A stretch of DNA of 64,000 nt, from assembly GCA_018398805.1 (NCBI GenBank), contig JAGFBZ010000012.1, forward strand, positions 1,208,001-1,272,000. The letters are read 5' to 3'. A program made the translations under genes and the position numbers. The notes below the pieces were generated by a model. That model was not told where the DNA came from. It did not search any database and worked only from the letters and a program-made list of their open reading frames with translations. Each line of letters starts with the position of its first letter. The first letter of the stretch is position 1. The DNA comes from Hirundichthys speculiger (lineage: Eukaryota > Chordata > Actinopteri > Beloniformes > Exocoetidae). Positions 35,801 through 48,900 of the stretch are shown in pieces.

Positions 35801-38800
35801 AACATGGAGGACTACATTATTAGCATCCTTTTGGGATTTGTTTTGATTTTATTTTTGAAGCAGCAGCACGACAACATCACGTAGAGGATTTTGTCAATGA
35901 AAACAAGCCCAGCGCGGAATATAAGCGTCATCGCGACAGACGGGCAAGGGAACGAGCATGCGCAGAAAGGCCGGAATTAATTTAAAGTGGAATGAGTGTA
36001 AACATGACCGCGGAATTATTCTATTCAGATTTAAAATCAGAATAAACCAGCCACTTAATTCGGAATTAAGTTTAGTTCTGAATGGACATTTTCATTCAGA
36101 ATTAGGTGTTTACATGGTAATTTTTAATCATTTTAAATCGGATTTAATTTTAATTCTGAATTAAAGAGGAACTAATCTTCCCATGTAAACACAATAAATG
36201 TTACAACTTTTTGTCTTTAAAAACATGAATTTGTGTTGTAAAATCTCCCAAAAAATATAATTGGTGTAAAATCACCAAAAATTTTCTGATGTAAAAGAAA
36301 AAATTTTTAAGAAATTGTCACATTTTCTGAAAAAAAAAGTTTAAAATTGCACATTTTGTCAAAAGACAAATTTAACAGAACTACAACTTTTTAACTCAAA
36401 AATTTACATTTTTGCCATAAAAGAAAAATCAATTTCTGCAAAATCTCAAACTCTGTGACGTAAAATTACAACTTCAAAGTGAATACTGCCAATTTTGTGA
36501 GTTCAACAGTCATGGGTTTCTGTTGTGAAAAGGTCAATTTTACAAAATTAGAACTTTTTTGACAAAAATAAAATCTTTGAAAGACAAAAACAATATGATT
36601 TTTGTGGAATTACATGTTTTTGTTGTAAAAATTAAGAATTTTTGTTATAAAATTGCACATTTTGCAAAATGGTGCCTGACACAAAAGTGTCAGTTTTTGT
36701 CCTGAAGTAGCTGCTCATCAGTCTTCTGGCTGCTCTCTTCACCTCAGTTATCTGAGGTTTTGACGTCAGTAGTGAGGTAATGGGCGGTCGCATCCCTCAA
36801 AATTTCTATAGATATTTTCTAGTTGTAAGTGTGATTGCGCTCTGGCGGGACCAACATTGGACTTTGACTTTGAAACATGAGCTCTGGGGGGTCCAGCAGC
36901 CCTGTGGAGAGCGATGAGGCTCTTGTATCAGTGGTGTCTGTGGTCTGTGACTCTTGGTGTTTGTAGTCTTCAGTACTTGGTGTTTCACCGTCTCAGCGTA
37001 TTCCTGTGGAGGCTGGTTCATGCAGCCGTGGGGTGCAGGATGAGTCTTCCTCGCCCTGCAGCATCTGTCAGCTCAGTTTCAGATGTTAATGTGTTGGATC
37101 TTCAGCGGGCTCGCCGTGTAAAAGGGGCTGATTACACGCATGGCCGCCCGGCTCCCCACACGCCCACTTTCCTCCTCCTGAACACTGAGGAACTCCCCGG
37201 TCCACCGCTCTGCTAATTTACATGAAACCCGCTGACAGCTGTGGTTTTATATTAAGTTCAAATCAAATTCTCCAGGAGTCTTGAAGCAAAAATAAGAGTA
37301 AAATGTTGCATTTCCACTATTTCTGTAGACTTATTGATGATAGAGGTCATCACTTCTGTAGTATTATCGTGCACGGCCACACACTAATCAACACATGCAC
37401 AAATCCAGAGGAGACTGGTAACTGCACTTATAGATTAACCGAAATCTGCTTGATTGAAAAAAACGCACTTCTCCAAATATCCTACCGATATAGTTTAAAT
37501 CTGACTCATAAATGTTCCCCAGTTGACCTTAAAGGTATGGTGGGAGATCTTTTTTTGCCACATTTTTTACAATATTGCCTGAAAACTATTTCACAATCCC
37601 ATTGCACCCACTAAATAATATTATCAAATAACACAATAGCGGATACATTATTCAGTCCTCCGTCGCTACACAACAAGGTATACAAGTAACGTGAAGCCAA
37701 CCGGGACCACCGACCGGGACCGCCGACCGGCAGCAAACATCGTAAAGTTAAAAATAAATGTTACGCAACAACAATGTTAATCCATGAAAAAAGTCTCAAA
37801 CAAAGACAATAGGATGGTTTCGTAGCATTTATATCTTTAAGAACTACGAAGATACTAACATTTGTAGCTAGCTTTTTTTGTTGCCATCCTTTTCGAAGAT
37901 GTCTTGGCTAAATTACCCAATGCCTTCTGGGTAGCCCTTACTTCAATTCAATTCAATTCAATTTTATTTATATAGCGTCTGTTACAATGACAATTGTCTC
38001 TAGGCGCTTTACAGAGACCCAGAGCATGACCCCCGAGCAAATATCATTAACTAAAATTATATCATTAAATCCAATCAATGATAAATGATAATAGCAGGTA
38101 AAAAAAAAACTCCCACGTAGGGAGAAAAAAAACCTTTACACCAAACAGTGGCAAGGAAAAACTCCACTTTAAGAGGAAGAAACCTTGAGCAGGACCCGCG
38201 GAAACGGCACCACTTCCAAGGGTGGTGCCGGAGAATCTCAATTTTGAGGGCGATACAGCCCTCAAAATTGTCCCTCAATTTGACGTTCTTAGAATCGGGA
38301 CAGCACTGGCACTTTGCGGGAGCGCACATTTTTGAGATTATGGGTTGAGATTGAGGGTTGAGGGAGGAATTGGAATTTACCCTGAATGTTTGCAAAAAAA
38401 AAAACGTTTTGGTCCGGTTTAGAGGGTGTAATCAGAGGAAAACTCTGACCAATCAATGTACTGATCATCTTTACATTTATTGGCTGCCTAATACGTCCAT
38501 CAAATATCAATGCACCCCCCCCATCTTGTGCGTTCACAGTTTCGTTACTCGAAGACCTCCCTCAGCTCTGGCAATCAGGTGAGCGGACACAGCGTTGCTA
38601 TTTGAAAGCCAGAAATCAAGTTAGCTCGCACAGATCATTTCGTTGCAACAATGGCAGAGAAGAAGACGTCAACCGGCAGCAACATCAAAGAGAAAACTGT
38701 AGTTGAAAAAGCAACAGCCATGCGGAAGCTAACCGAAGCTAACCGAAGAACCAAACAGAACAAGAGTGGTTATCGGTACAGCTTTCCAGCGCTAGCACCA

Positions 38801-39953
38801 GCTAAAAAATGAAAAGGGGCTCCAGACCGACGCCAAGGTGGCCCAGTTTCTACTGGATAGGTAAGATGATGCCGTTCTGATTATATAATATTTCAACATA
38901 CTGATCGGTTATGGGTATTGTAGGCCTATTCACCCAGTCAGAGAGAAAATGAAAGATGATGACAAAATTATTGTCCATCGGGTGACATGACAAACATATT
39001 CCAGCATGTTTCGCTAAGCTACCAACTCTGTCAACTAGGCTACAGTACTATGTATGACACCGTTACCTAGGCTGTTGTTAGCCTTGAAGGAGAAGACGCC
39101 ATGGCTTGAAGTTAGCCAGCCACTCTGATGCTACTTGTTGTTGGCAAATCGACGTGAGCACTCGCGAATGCTCGTGAACGTCCGTGACCGCTCGAGACAG
39201 CGTGCGCTTTCATGTTGTCGTGAATCGTGTGAAGGCGTGGTTTTGAGGGGTGGGCTGAAGAGGAGGAGGCGGAGCCTTTGGGAGGAGGGAGGGAGTGTAT
39301 ATTTTCAAAATCTCGGTTGAGTTGGATTGCTGGAACCGTTTTTTCAAAAATCTTCCACCCTACCTTTAATTACACCAGCGAACAGGCTTTTTCAACCTTT
39401 ATTGATGGTTTTTTTTTTTTATTTATTATTTTATAGAGAAAAAAACGATAAACCTTTAGATGTGCACACCCAGTAAGATGTTTGCACAATGCCAAGAGGG
39501 AAAAACATCAGCAGTGGTCTTAGAGAAGCAGTTGTTGCTGCACACCAGTCTGGAAAGAACTAGGGCTGTAGCAATACACCAATCTCACGATACGATACGA
39601 TACACAATATTTTGTTTGCAATACGATATGTATAAATAATTATCTTAAAATACATTTACATCATTTTCTGAAAGATTTTAAAGGGACAAGGTGTTTTTGG
39701 TGACCATCTTGTGAGTGTTCCAATTACTTTGTTTGAATTAATTGAACTGAAAGCATCAATTACACATTATATGGCTGACAGGCAGCTTGCAAATGCTGGA
39801 CAAAATGAATAAAAGATTTGTTGAGAAAAATAGTTTCATTTATTTAAACAGTGCAAATTGTTTCTTGCAAGCTTTTAAAGGTGGGACACGGGGGTTTTGA
39901 AAGGAGCTTAGAATATTGATACCCGCGGCTGAAAAATCGATACTCGATAAAAT

Positions 39954-39989
<36 letters not shown>

Positions 39990-42900
39990 CAGAATCGATA
40001 AAATCGCTCAGCTCTAGAAAGGACTATACCAGCATCTCTGAACAAAAGTTCAACGCTCTGCAGTGAAAAAGATTATTCAGAAATGGAAAGCATTTGAGAC
40101 AGCGGCCTGTCTTCCCCAGCAAATTTACCCCAAGGTCAGGCTGGCAGCACTCAGAGAAATGCAAAAAAAACAAAAACATTAGCAACATCTCAAAGGCTCA
40201 AGGAGGATGTTAAATGACAGCACACTGAGAAGAAGACTTAACCTGTATGTTTGTTAGGAAGAGTTTCCAGGAGAAAACCTCTTGTCTAAAGTGAACATGG
40301 AAGCAGGAAACATCTGGAACAACGTCCTCTAAACTTGGAGTTGTTAACGTGTTTCAGCATGACCACTGTCAGGCACGGTGGTGGTAGTTTGGGAGTCAAC
40401 AATGAACTCCTCTGTGCGCGAGGGAATCTCGAAGGTAAATGCGAGGCCATCTGTCTGGCGGCTGAAGCTTTATTGAAACCAGGTCATGTGACGGGACAAT
40501 GATCCAAACGCAGCAGCAAATCTGCATCAGAATGGATAAGGAATTAAGGAGTGGAGGTTCTGGAGTGACCCAGCCAGAGTCCGGACCTCAGCCTGATTGA
40601 AATGCTCCGGTGGGAACTCGAGGGAGCTGTGTGTGAGCAAATGTCCAAAAAGAAAAAAACCCACGTTGTGACTGGACTAGATTCAGACAGGAAACGGCTC
40701 CTTCAGATCATTGCTGCTGAGGATGGAGCTACAAGATCCCAAACCATGAGAGTACCCACTATAACCAGACTATAATCCAGAAAAACTGGGATTACATTTT
40801 CATTTTACACGTGACCATATGTTACCAAATGAAATAAAAAAGCCAACATGTTGGTTTCATTCTCCGTAGCAGTTTTTTTCTGGTTTGTGGTGGTAGAAAG
40901 TGATTCATGTGTTCCTGCCGTGTCAGATGGCTGTCTGCTGTGTGAGTGCAGCCGGGCCTCTTTGTGGTCGTCGTGCTTGTGGTCTCCATCCATCACTTGC
41001 CCTTTGAGTGGGGGGGGGGGCCTCGTGTAATTGAATAGTGATTGACCCGGGGCGGCGGGGACCTGCAGCGGGACACAAAGACGTCACATCCATCACCGCC
41101 GCCGCGGGACGCCGACTTCTGTGAGCGTTGTCAGATCAATGTCAGATCAATGAGGACGCCACGTGATCAGCAGGTGTCTTGATTGTGCAGCTTTTCTTCC
41201 AGTGCTTTCCTTCAACTCTCGGCTAAAAGTTTCCATGTTGGACTTGTGATGTAGAGGGGTTTGCTGTTGCCACGGAGATATGGATTTCGATAAGCTTCAC
41301 AACTGTATACCTCCTCTGCTTTCTCTTTTTAGATGCTTCTGGGCTCTACTTGAATCCAAAAACATGTTCGTTTACTGGAAATAAACTACAAGTAGTTAAT
41401 CAGAGGAAGTACTGAATTATCAGTCTGACCTTACATTCTGCTGGTACTCCTTGTTGTTGACATTTTTAGTGTATTTTTTCAAATAAAGTAGTCATGTTTA
41501 ATGTTGCAAAGTGCTGGAGGGGAAAAACTTGTGAAATGTTGACTGTTAACTTATCATCAGAATAAACTTGGATTAAGAACTAAGGCTAGGAAAGTTAACA
41601 CGTTATTATCCCGTTAACGCATTAATTTATTAACACCGACATTTATTTTATCACGCGTCAAGGCATGTTGCTCACGTGCTTTTATTTTGAAAAGTCTGTT
41701 ACTGGCTGCTGCAGAACCAGAAGATAATTTGCAGGTAAACTTGCGGAAAAGTTTAAACAGACATGGAGAACGGTAAAAATCCGTGAACAGTTCAGTTCAG
41801 GTAGCAACTCAGGTAGCAATATTAACAATTCTGTCCAAAAAGAAAACTTTCAAACCCCTTTGTTCAAGACGATTGCATCAGTCCTCCATGTTCCATCAGA
41901 TCTGCTCCATGTGTTCACTGTCCTGCTGTTCTCTAGCTGGTTACTGCAGTGCGGCTCCATCTAGTGGCACAGATGTGTAATGACAACAGAAAGTCTATTC
42001 CTTTATTATAAAACAAAGCCATTTCTGGGTCATGTAAACCAGACAATAAAATATTAAAAATTCAGTCCCGTGGCCTGTTTGCTAAAATTGAAATATGAAA
42101 AACAAGCCTTTTGGGAGGGGGGGGGGGGGGGGGGTTATGTTAGATTAAAAAATGAAAAAAAAAAGTCACTTTTTAAGATAGGGTTAGGGTTTACAAAGAT
42201 AATTACGGATTGATAAAGTTACCAAACTTTAACATGGACATTTTCATTTTAAAGTTCTCCCAGACGGAGGATTCAACAGAAACAAGGTTATTTGTAACAA
42301 CTGTCAAGTTGAACTCCCCGTTAAAAGTTTCTGCTGTTACCTCAGAAATTACCTGTTTTAATGTTCTGATTGTGGCCTCTAGATTGGTAGGATTTTGTTG
42401 GTAGACTTTTTATTTTTCATAAAAAATAACAGGATGACATTAATTTCCTGGCAGTGTCAATAAGCTTTACTTTATTTGACAATTTTTAAGATGAGATTTA
42501 CACTAAATATGTGTTACTGACAAGTGCTGATGTTAAAAGTGTTTGAACAACAAATGTTATGGCACTTTAGTTCATATGGCAGCAGAACATTTAAATAAAA
42601 GTGACCTTTACACTACTTTTGTGTATACAATGCGATTAATCATCTTTAATCAGGGAAATAATGCGATTAATCGCGATTAAACATTTTAATTGTTGCCCAG
42701 CCCTATATATTTGCTTTCAGTTCAATAAATTCAAAGTCTTTGGAACACTCACAAGATGTCACCAAAATCCCTTTGTCCCTTTAAAATCCATTCAGAAAAT
42801 GATGTAAATGTATCTGAAGATGAATATCAATATAGATGGTATCGTGAGCCGAATATTGTGTATCGTATCGCATCACTAGATTAGTGTATCACTACAGCCC

Positions 42901-45900
42901 TAGTCGTGTTGGTGGAAGACTCGAGCCTTTGGCCAGCTCTCGATAATCATGGTCCTGATCTTTACCCAGGTGGAGAACAAGCAAGACTTGTCTGGGAGTT
43001 AAGAATTGTGTTTGTTCTTGTTTAATGATACAGAAACGAAATCTGAGGAATAATGCAGGGGTTTGAAAGTGCAGCCGCACTTCAGCTCATGAAGGAGATG
43101 ATGGTGACAGAAAGAGAACCACTTTATTTTATCTGCATTCTTTGATCAGTTCTACTTCATCATCAAACACTGAAACAACGTCATGCAAGCACAACATAAT
43201 AAGAGCATTCACAGATCTGCACGCTTGTCGGTTCTGGCAGGGTTCTGGTCGTCCTGTCGGTTCTGCAGTCTCTCCAGCCTCAGGACCATCGGGCCCGCTC
43301 GGTGCCGTCGGCTCTCGGTGGTCCTCCCTGATCTGGAGTCAGTTTGTGTGCGTCGGCTGCCTCCAGCTTCACTTTCTCATTATTGCCAATAAAGTAAACA
43401 AGCCGCAGTGACCTTCATCTTTAATCAGACTCAGAGGTGACATCATCATACTGATCACTGCCGCTTCATCAATAACTTAATTGGTCCCCTCATGTTTTTA
43501 TTGCCTCCAGTCAAACATCTAATTTCTAAAATGGATTATTGAATCATGTTTCCCAGAAGCCTCGGAGGCACAAACAGCCTGAGACGAAACCACAGCTCGC
43601 AGACAGACGGTCCACTCCTGTCCACGTCCGTCCACGTGTGTCCGGCCCAGAGACGCGAATCTAAAAGCAGCGCAGAAGACTTCTGCGACTTCTGGTGCTT
43701 TGGGTCCCATTGGGTTCATTGTTATTGAACCGTGACGGTACCATAAGAGATACGCAGCTGTCCGACCCAGACGGGGCAGGAAGTTATCACGCCGCTAGAT
43801 GGCGAGTCGTAAGAGTAAGCAAGCGTTCCTTAAAATGAAATTCAAACTGATATTTCAATGTCAATGAAATGTTGAAAGCGATGGCAGTTAAGCTTCTACT
43901 GATGTACGTAATACAACTGTGGGGTATTTACTAGGGGTGAGTATTGGCAAGGACCTCGCAATATGATATGTATCATGATACTTGGGCCACGATCCAATAT
44001 TATCACAATATAGTTAGCACTCGGACAACAGGACCGGGACATGAAGAAGGAGCGCTGGACGCCGGCAGCTCCTCAAGTACTTGAATTTCCCCCTCGGGGG
44101 ATCAATAAAGTATATCTGATTTGATTTGAATAACGCAATATATTGTGATATTCTACCCAGTTAATATCAAAATTAAAAGTAGAGATGAAAATCAAGTTGC
44201 TGTATATGTTCATCAGATGATATTGATCATTCAGAGGGCAATTTGAGTCAAAACTATTTGCTTCAAAACAACCTATTTATTGTTTATTATTAGTGTTTCT
44301 AAAAAATTGAAAAAAAAAATCGATATTATATTGGACGGCCGAAAATCGCGATATATTGCCAAATCGATTATTTTTCAGACCCCTAGTAATTACCTCAATT
44401 ACGTGTTTGCTGTAAATACAAATGAATGCAAACATTCTCGTATCGCATTAAGGGAAACAGGAAATCAGGAAAATAAAACTCATTGTCGCTTATCTCAAAT
44501 AAAACAAACCTCTGGCTCCATCCATCCATTGACTTCGGCTTCTACAACTCTGGGTCCCATCAGGCTACGTTGTCTCCGGTCACCTCCCCCAGCTCTTCCT
44601 GGAGGTGTCCAGGAGGCTTCTTAACCACTACAGCCAGCTCTAGATCTGGATCTAGATCTGTCCCACTGTAGAGTCTACGGGACGGTCCAGCCCATCATAC
44701 CAGCGGTCTCATTCTTCCAGTCACTACCAGCAGCTAGACCAGGGGTGTCCAAACTCGGTCCTGGAGGGCCGATGAACCAGACCATCTCCTCTGGGAAGAC
44801 CGAGCTCCATTCAGTCCGGCGAGCGACGGAGCCGACCGTCCCAGAGCCCGGTTCATCATGCGGACCGGACCAGGCCGTTGTCGTCTCCCCCGGCGGTGCT
44901 GGGCCCCACCAGGTCACCAGACGGCCCCTGCCAGGTCAGCTGACCCATCCGGCGTGTAGACAGCTGGACGGGGGCAGCACGCCGCCGCTACGTCGGGGGC
45001 TCCCGTCCCGGCTCCGTGACGCTGCAGCCCGGATCCAGTGGTGGTGGTTGCCGCGGGTAGCAGTTCAGGGCTACTTAGCTTTCCCGAACCGGCCTCCAGC
45101 GACACCGTCCATGTCCACGGCGGCAGGTCTCCACCAGCCGCAAGAGGACCGATCCGCCCCCTGCAGACAGTATGTAGACTTCTGACCGCAGATCACCACA
45201 AACCGGGCACAAACTGGAGCGTCCAGCATAGCAGAGATACATCCCGGAGCAGCAGTGAGAAGCGTCCATGCCAGGCGTCGTCCGGGCAACGTATTAAAAT
45301 GTGTTACATCCTTTTGTTTGGATGCTTACCTTCTAGGTCAAATCCAGTCCTCGAGGGCCGCTGTCCTGCTAGTCTTAGATGTTTCCCTGCTTCAGCACCT
45401 GATTCAGATGGACGGGTCGTTAACGGTCTTGTGCAGACCTGGATGACAACCTGATGGTGATCCATTCATTTGAATAAAGTGTGTTGTGGCAGAAAAACAT
45501 CTAAGACCTGCAGGACAGCAGTCCTGGAGGACCGGGATTGACTACCCCGATCTAGGTGGAAGTAAGGAAGGAAGTTGTTGAGTTGTAGTACTTCAAAACA
45601 GTACCACAGCTATTCCCTTGGGTATGGTTTCCATTTTTAAAGAGTCAAATGATCTCAAACTGACTACATTTAGTTCATCTATAGGTTTTATCTTGCTTTC
45701 CATCCCTTGGAGATGACATTTAGAATCCTCTATGATACACTACGACGTATACGACAGGTAGAAATGACGCTAAAGTTCTGGAGGTTTTAATCAATTAAAG
45801 GCCTCATGTTCAGCGTTTCCTGACTTTAAACAGGATAAAAATGATTCATAGCATCGTAAGGCCTTATCGTCTATGTCATCTAGTGGTACCCAAGTCAACG

Positions 45901-48900
45901 CTTTCTACATCCAGCTGGTTCTCTAGAGTTCTTCATCCTTGGACCACCCATCTGTTGTTTATCTGCTGTTGTTTCTCCCGCTGCACAGACATTTCTCTAA
46001 CTTTGGTTCTCATTTTTTTTGTTGTTGTTTGTTTTGTTTTTCAGACTTCTGCCCAAACACAAACTGGACCGCCGGCCCTTGGAGACGTCTCGGACCCGTG
46101 ACGTCATCATGCCACTGGACGAGCAGCAGCAGACGGGCCGGTAAGAACGCCGAACGGTCTCTGTCGCGGCGTCATCATCGCACCAATCTTGATCACGTGT
46201 GGGTTTACGACACGACAGGTGTGAAGTGGATCCCGCCCAGTCCTGGACAGTCCAGAGACCAGTTAGTGAAGCGGGCTCTGCAGACCCGGTGAAGCCTCTG
46301 CACATCGTGTGGCCTCACAGATGGTGAGTTCCAGTAACTTGTTGTTTCTGTTTCTGCAGCTCAGACGTGGTTCAGGAGTCTGCAGCTGAGGCTCCCCGAT
46401 CCTGGTTCAGGGTTTGTGGTCTCCGGTCGCGGCGCAGCACCCGCCTCACCTTGCGTGGTATCGGTAACAAAGCGGCGAGCCATAATCCGCTGCGAACGGA
46501 CACACAGATGGATTACTGCTGCTGGAATGAGGATTTCCACAGAGTCGACCGTTAATCTCTGATTGAAGCTGCATCTCATCAGGTTTTGGCTTTAATCTGT
46601 GGGTGGCCTGGATCCTCAGATTACAGCCGTCTTACTGCTGCTGGCGGGGTGAACAGCTGTTCCAGGTGAAGACGATGCAGCACCGGAGCTGTGGTGACTG
46701 GGGGGGGTCGGGGGTCGGGGGGGGGGGGGGGGGGGGGGGGGGGGTCAGATCTGAGCAGCAGCTTAATGTAGATCAGGATCAGCTTTTATCTCCAGAGGAC
46801 TGCTGATGGAGCAGAAAACAAACAACAACAAAAACAAGCAGCTTTACATCCTGACTGATGTTTACCTGGAAGCTGCTTTGCTCTCCAGCTGTTCAGGACC
46901 AGGAGACCGAACAGACGGACGGCCTACACATGATATCGCTTCATTTGTGGACGAACGATGGCTCCGACTCTCTCTCTCTCTATCAATAGATTGTATATGA
47001 AGAACTGGACAAACCCTTCTGTGATGTCACCTGCAGGTTTCAGAAGTGTGGTTTGGAAGGTCTGCCCAACGCTGGCTAATTAAAAAGACCTGAGTTATTC
47101 CCCCAAACGCAGCATCTGGTCCTCTGGTTCGGGTTGGAAGAGTTGCAGTTCCTCCACTGACCACTAGGGTCTGGCTCCAGAAGTGAGTCAGTCCGCACTG
47201 ACCTCCACGATAAAACGTCTGACTTTACAGCAAAAATAAAAACATATTTCTGAGTGTAAACTTAGCAGAGCACAGATATTCTCACATTCCTCTCGGAGGA
47301 GCCACGGTGGCTCATTTCGGGGTACTTCCATTGGGGCCACGCCAGCGTCTGTAAGGGCTCCAATCCTTTGAGCTTCAACTGTCCAGATGTGTTCCAGTTG
47401 CGACACTTGAAATGTGGCTGTTGAGGACTGGATGTGGACTCCCCTGGTCTTCGGTCACCCCAACCGGTCTGTTTTATCCTGTGATGTAGGGCTGGGCGAT
47501 TTTATTGATTCTGCAATGTATATCGATATTTTATTTCCCCAGAGAGTATCGATATTTCAGCCGTGGGTATCGATATTCTAAGCTCCCTTCAAAACCCCCG
47601 TGTCCCGCACAGGTGCTCTTCCTGCAAAGTGCAGGAAGTACTCCGGAAATACCACCAACCTGTGACCCCACCTGAAACGTCACCACCCTGACAAGATAAT
47701 GCTAACTGAGAGCTAACTGCTAAACCCAAACCGAAACAAACCACGCTGGACAGTGACGGCAGTTGTTGCCACCAGTTTTCATCTACTTTGCCTAGGTCAC
47801 AGAAAATTATGGCGTCCATTGTCTACTTTATTTGTCAGGATTTGAGACCGTATTCAGTGGTGGAAAATGCCGGCTTTAGGCGCAGGGTGAACGCGATGGA
47901 GCCCCGCTATCCTATTGTCTTTTATTCATTTTGTCCAGCATTTGCAAGCTGCCTGTCAGCCATATAATGTGTAATTGATGCTTTCAGTTCAGTTAATTCA
48001 AACGAAGTCATTGGAACACTCACAAGATGTCACCAAAATCATTTTGTCCCTTTAAAATCTTTCAGAAATTATGTAAACGTATCGTAAGATGATTATCGAT
48101 ATATATCGTATCGTGAGCCAAATATCGTGTATCGTATTGTATTACGAGATTAGTGTATCGCTACAGCCCTAGTAGATCTACCGTCATAGCTGATCTGACA
48201 CCGCGATGTCGAGATAAACTCACACCTGCAGCAGATGTGCCATCTTAAAGGAAGTGTTTAAATCATCTAATCAGGGTGTCAGCTAAACGTTTGACATCAC
48301 AGACTGTAATGCAGCTGTTTTACCTGATGAGGATGAAATTTCAGCCCCGTCCAGGTGTCATGGGTGTTGGATCTGGCCATGAAGATTAAAATTTAGTTTT
48401 TTTTTTTTTGTTCCAGACAATGAAGGTGTCTTTGTTGGACATTTCAGCAAACATCTAGTTTGAGGAGACCCAGTGTTCCTATCCCTCACGTTTGGTCCAA
48501 ACTGAGGTCCGGTTTAGACCGGTCAGATAAACTCCGCCTCCTCCTCTTCCTCACGTGTGTCTGTGTTTGTCTGAAGGGAACACGACAAGAACCCCGACCT
48601 GTTCTTCAACACGCTGCTCAAGCTGAAGGAGCGACAGCTCGACTTCCGGGTGTCTGTGCTCGGGGAGACGTTCACCGACGTGCCAGGTACACGTATGTGC
48701 ATTTAACACACACAAACACGCCACGGGCCTCATTCGTGGAAGCTGAGCAGAGCGGATTTGCACTGTCACTCTCACAGTGTGACGGTACCTTTAAAACAAG
48801 TGTTCTCAACGTGAGAATAAATGTGACGTATGCAATCCTCAAATGCAAGTTTTTCCTTGACACTGTTTGGCTTTAGGGGAGTTTTTTTTTTATACTTTTC

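Larger units (their letters stand above)
37533..39365. mobile_element. TTAA-flanked DNA transposon (piggyBac or Kolobok type), non-autonomous
   Basis: TTAA on both sides (37529-37532, 39366-39369). The inverted ends aggtatggtgggagatcttt and its counterpart (ttccaccctacct) share about 20 of 26 positions. It contains a fish-wide retroposon tail (ttttatttatatagcg, about 37942-38180), a 13-bp hairpin (38239-38270) and a decayed first exon at 38651-38860. Confidence 0.75.

Noticed and set aside
33707..46044. Extra gtdc1 exon in the 12.3-kb intron 3
   Set aside because: Exons 3 and 4 encode residues that are adjacent in human GTDC1 (FPDVSR then PKHK) and their phases join directly.
45939..46292. 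117-codon frame overlapping gtdc1 exons 4 and 5
   Set aside because: It is in a different frame from the conserved PKHK and HIVWPHRW blocks and reads through the intron.
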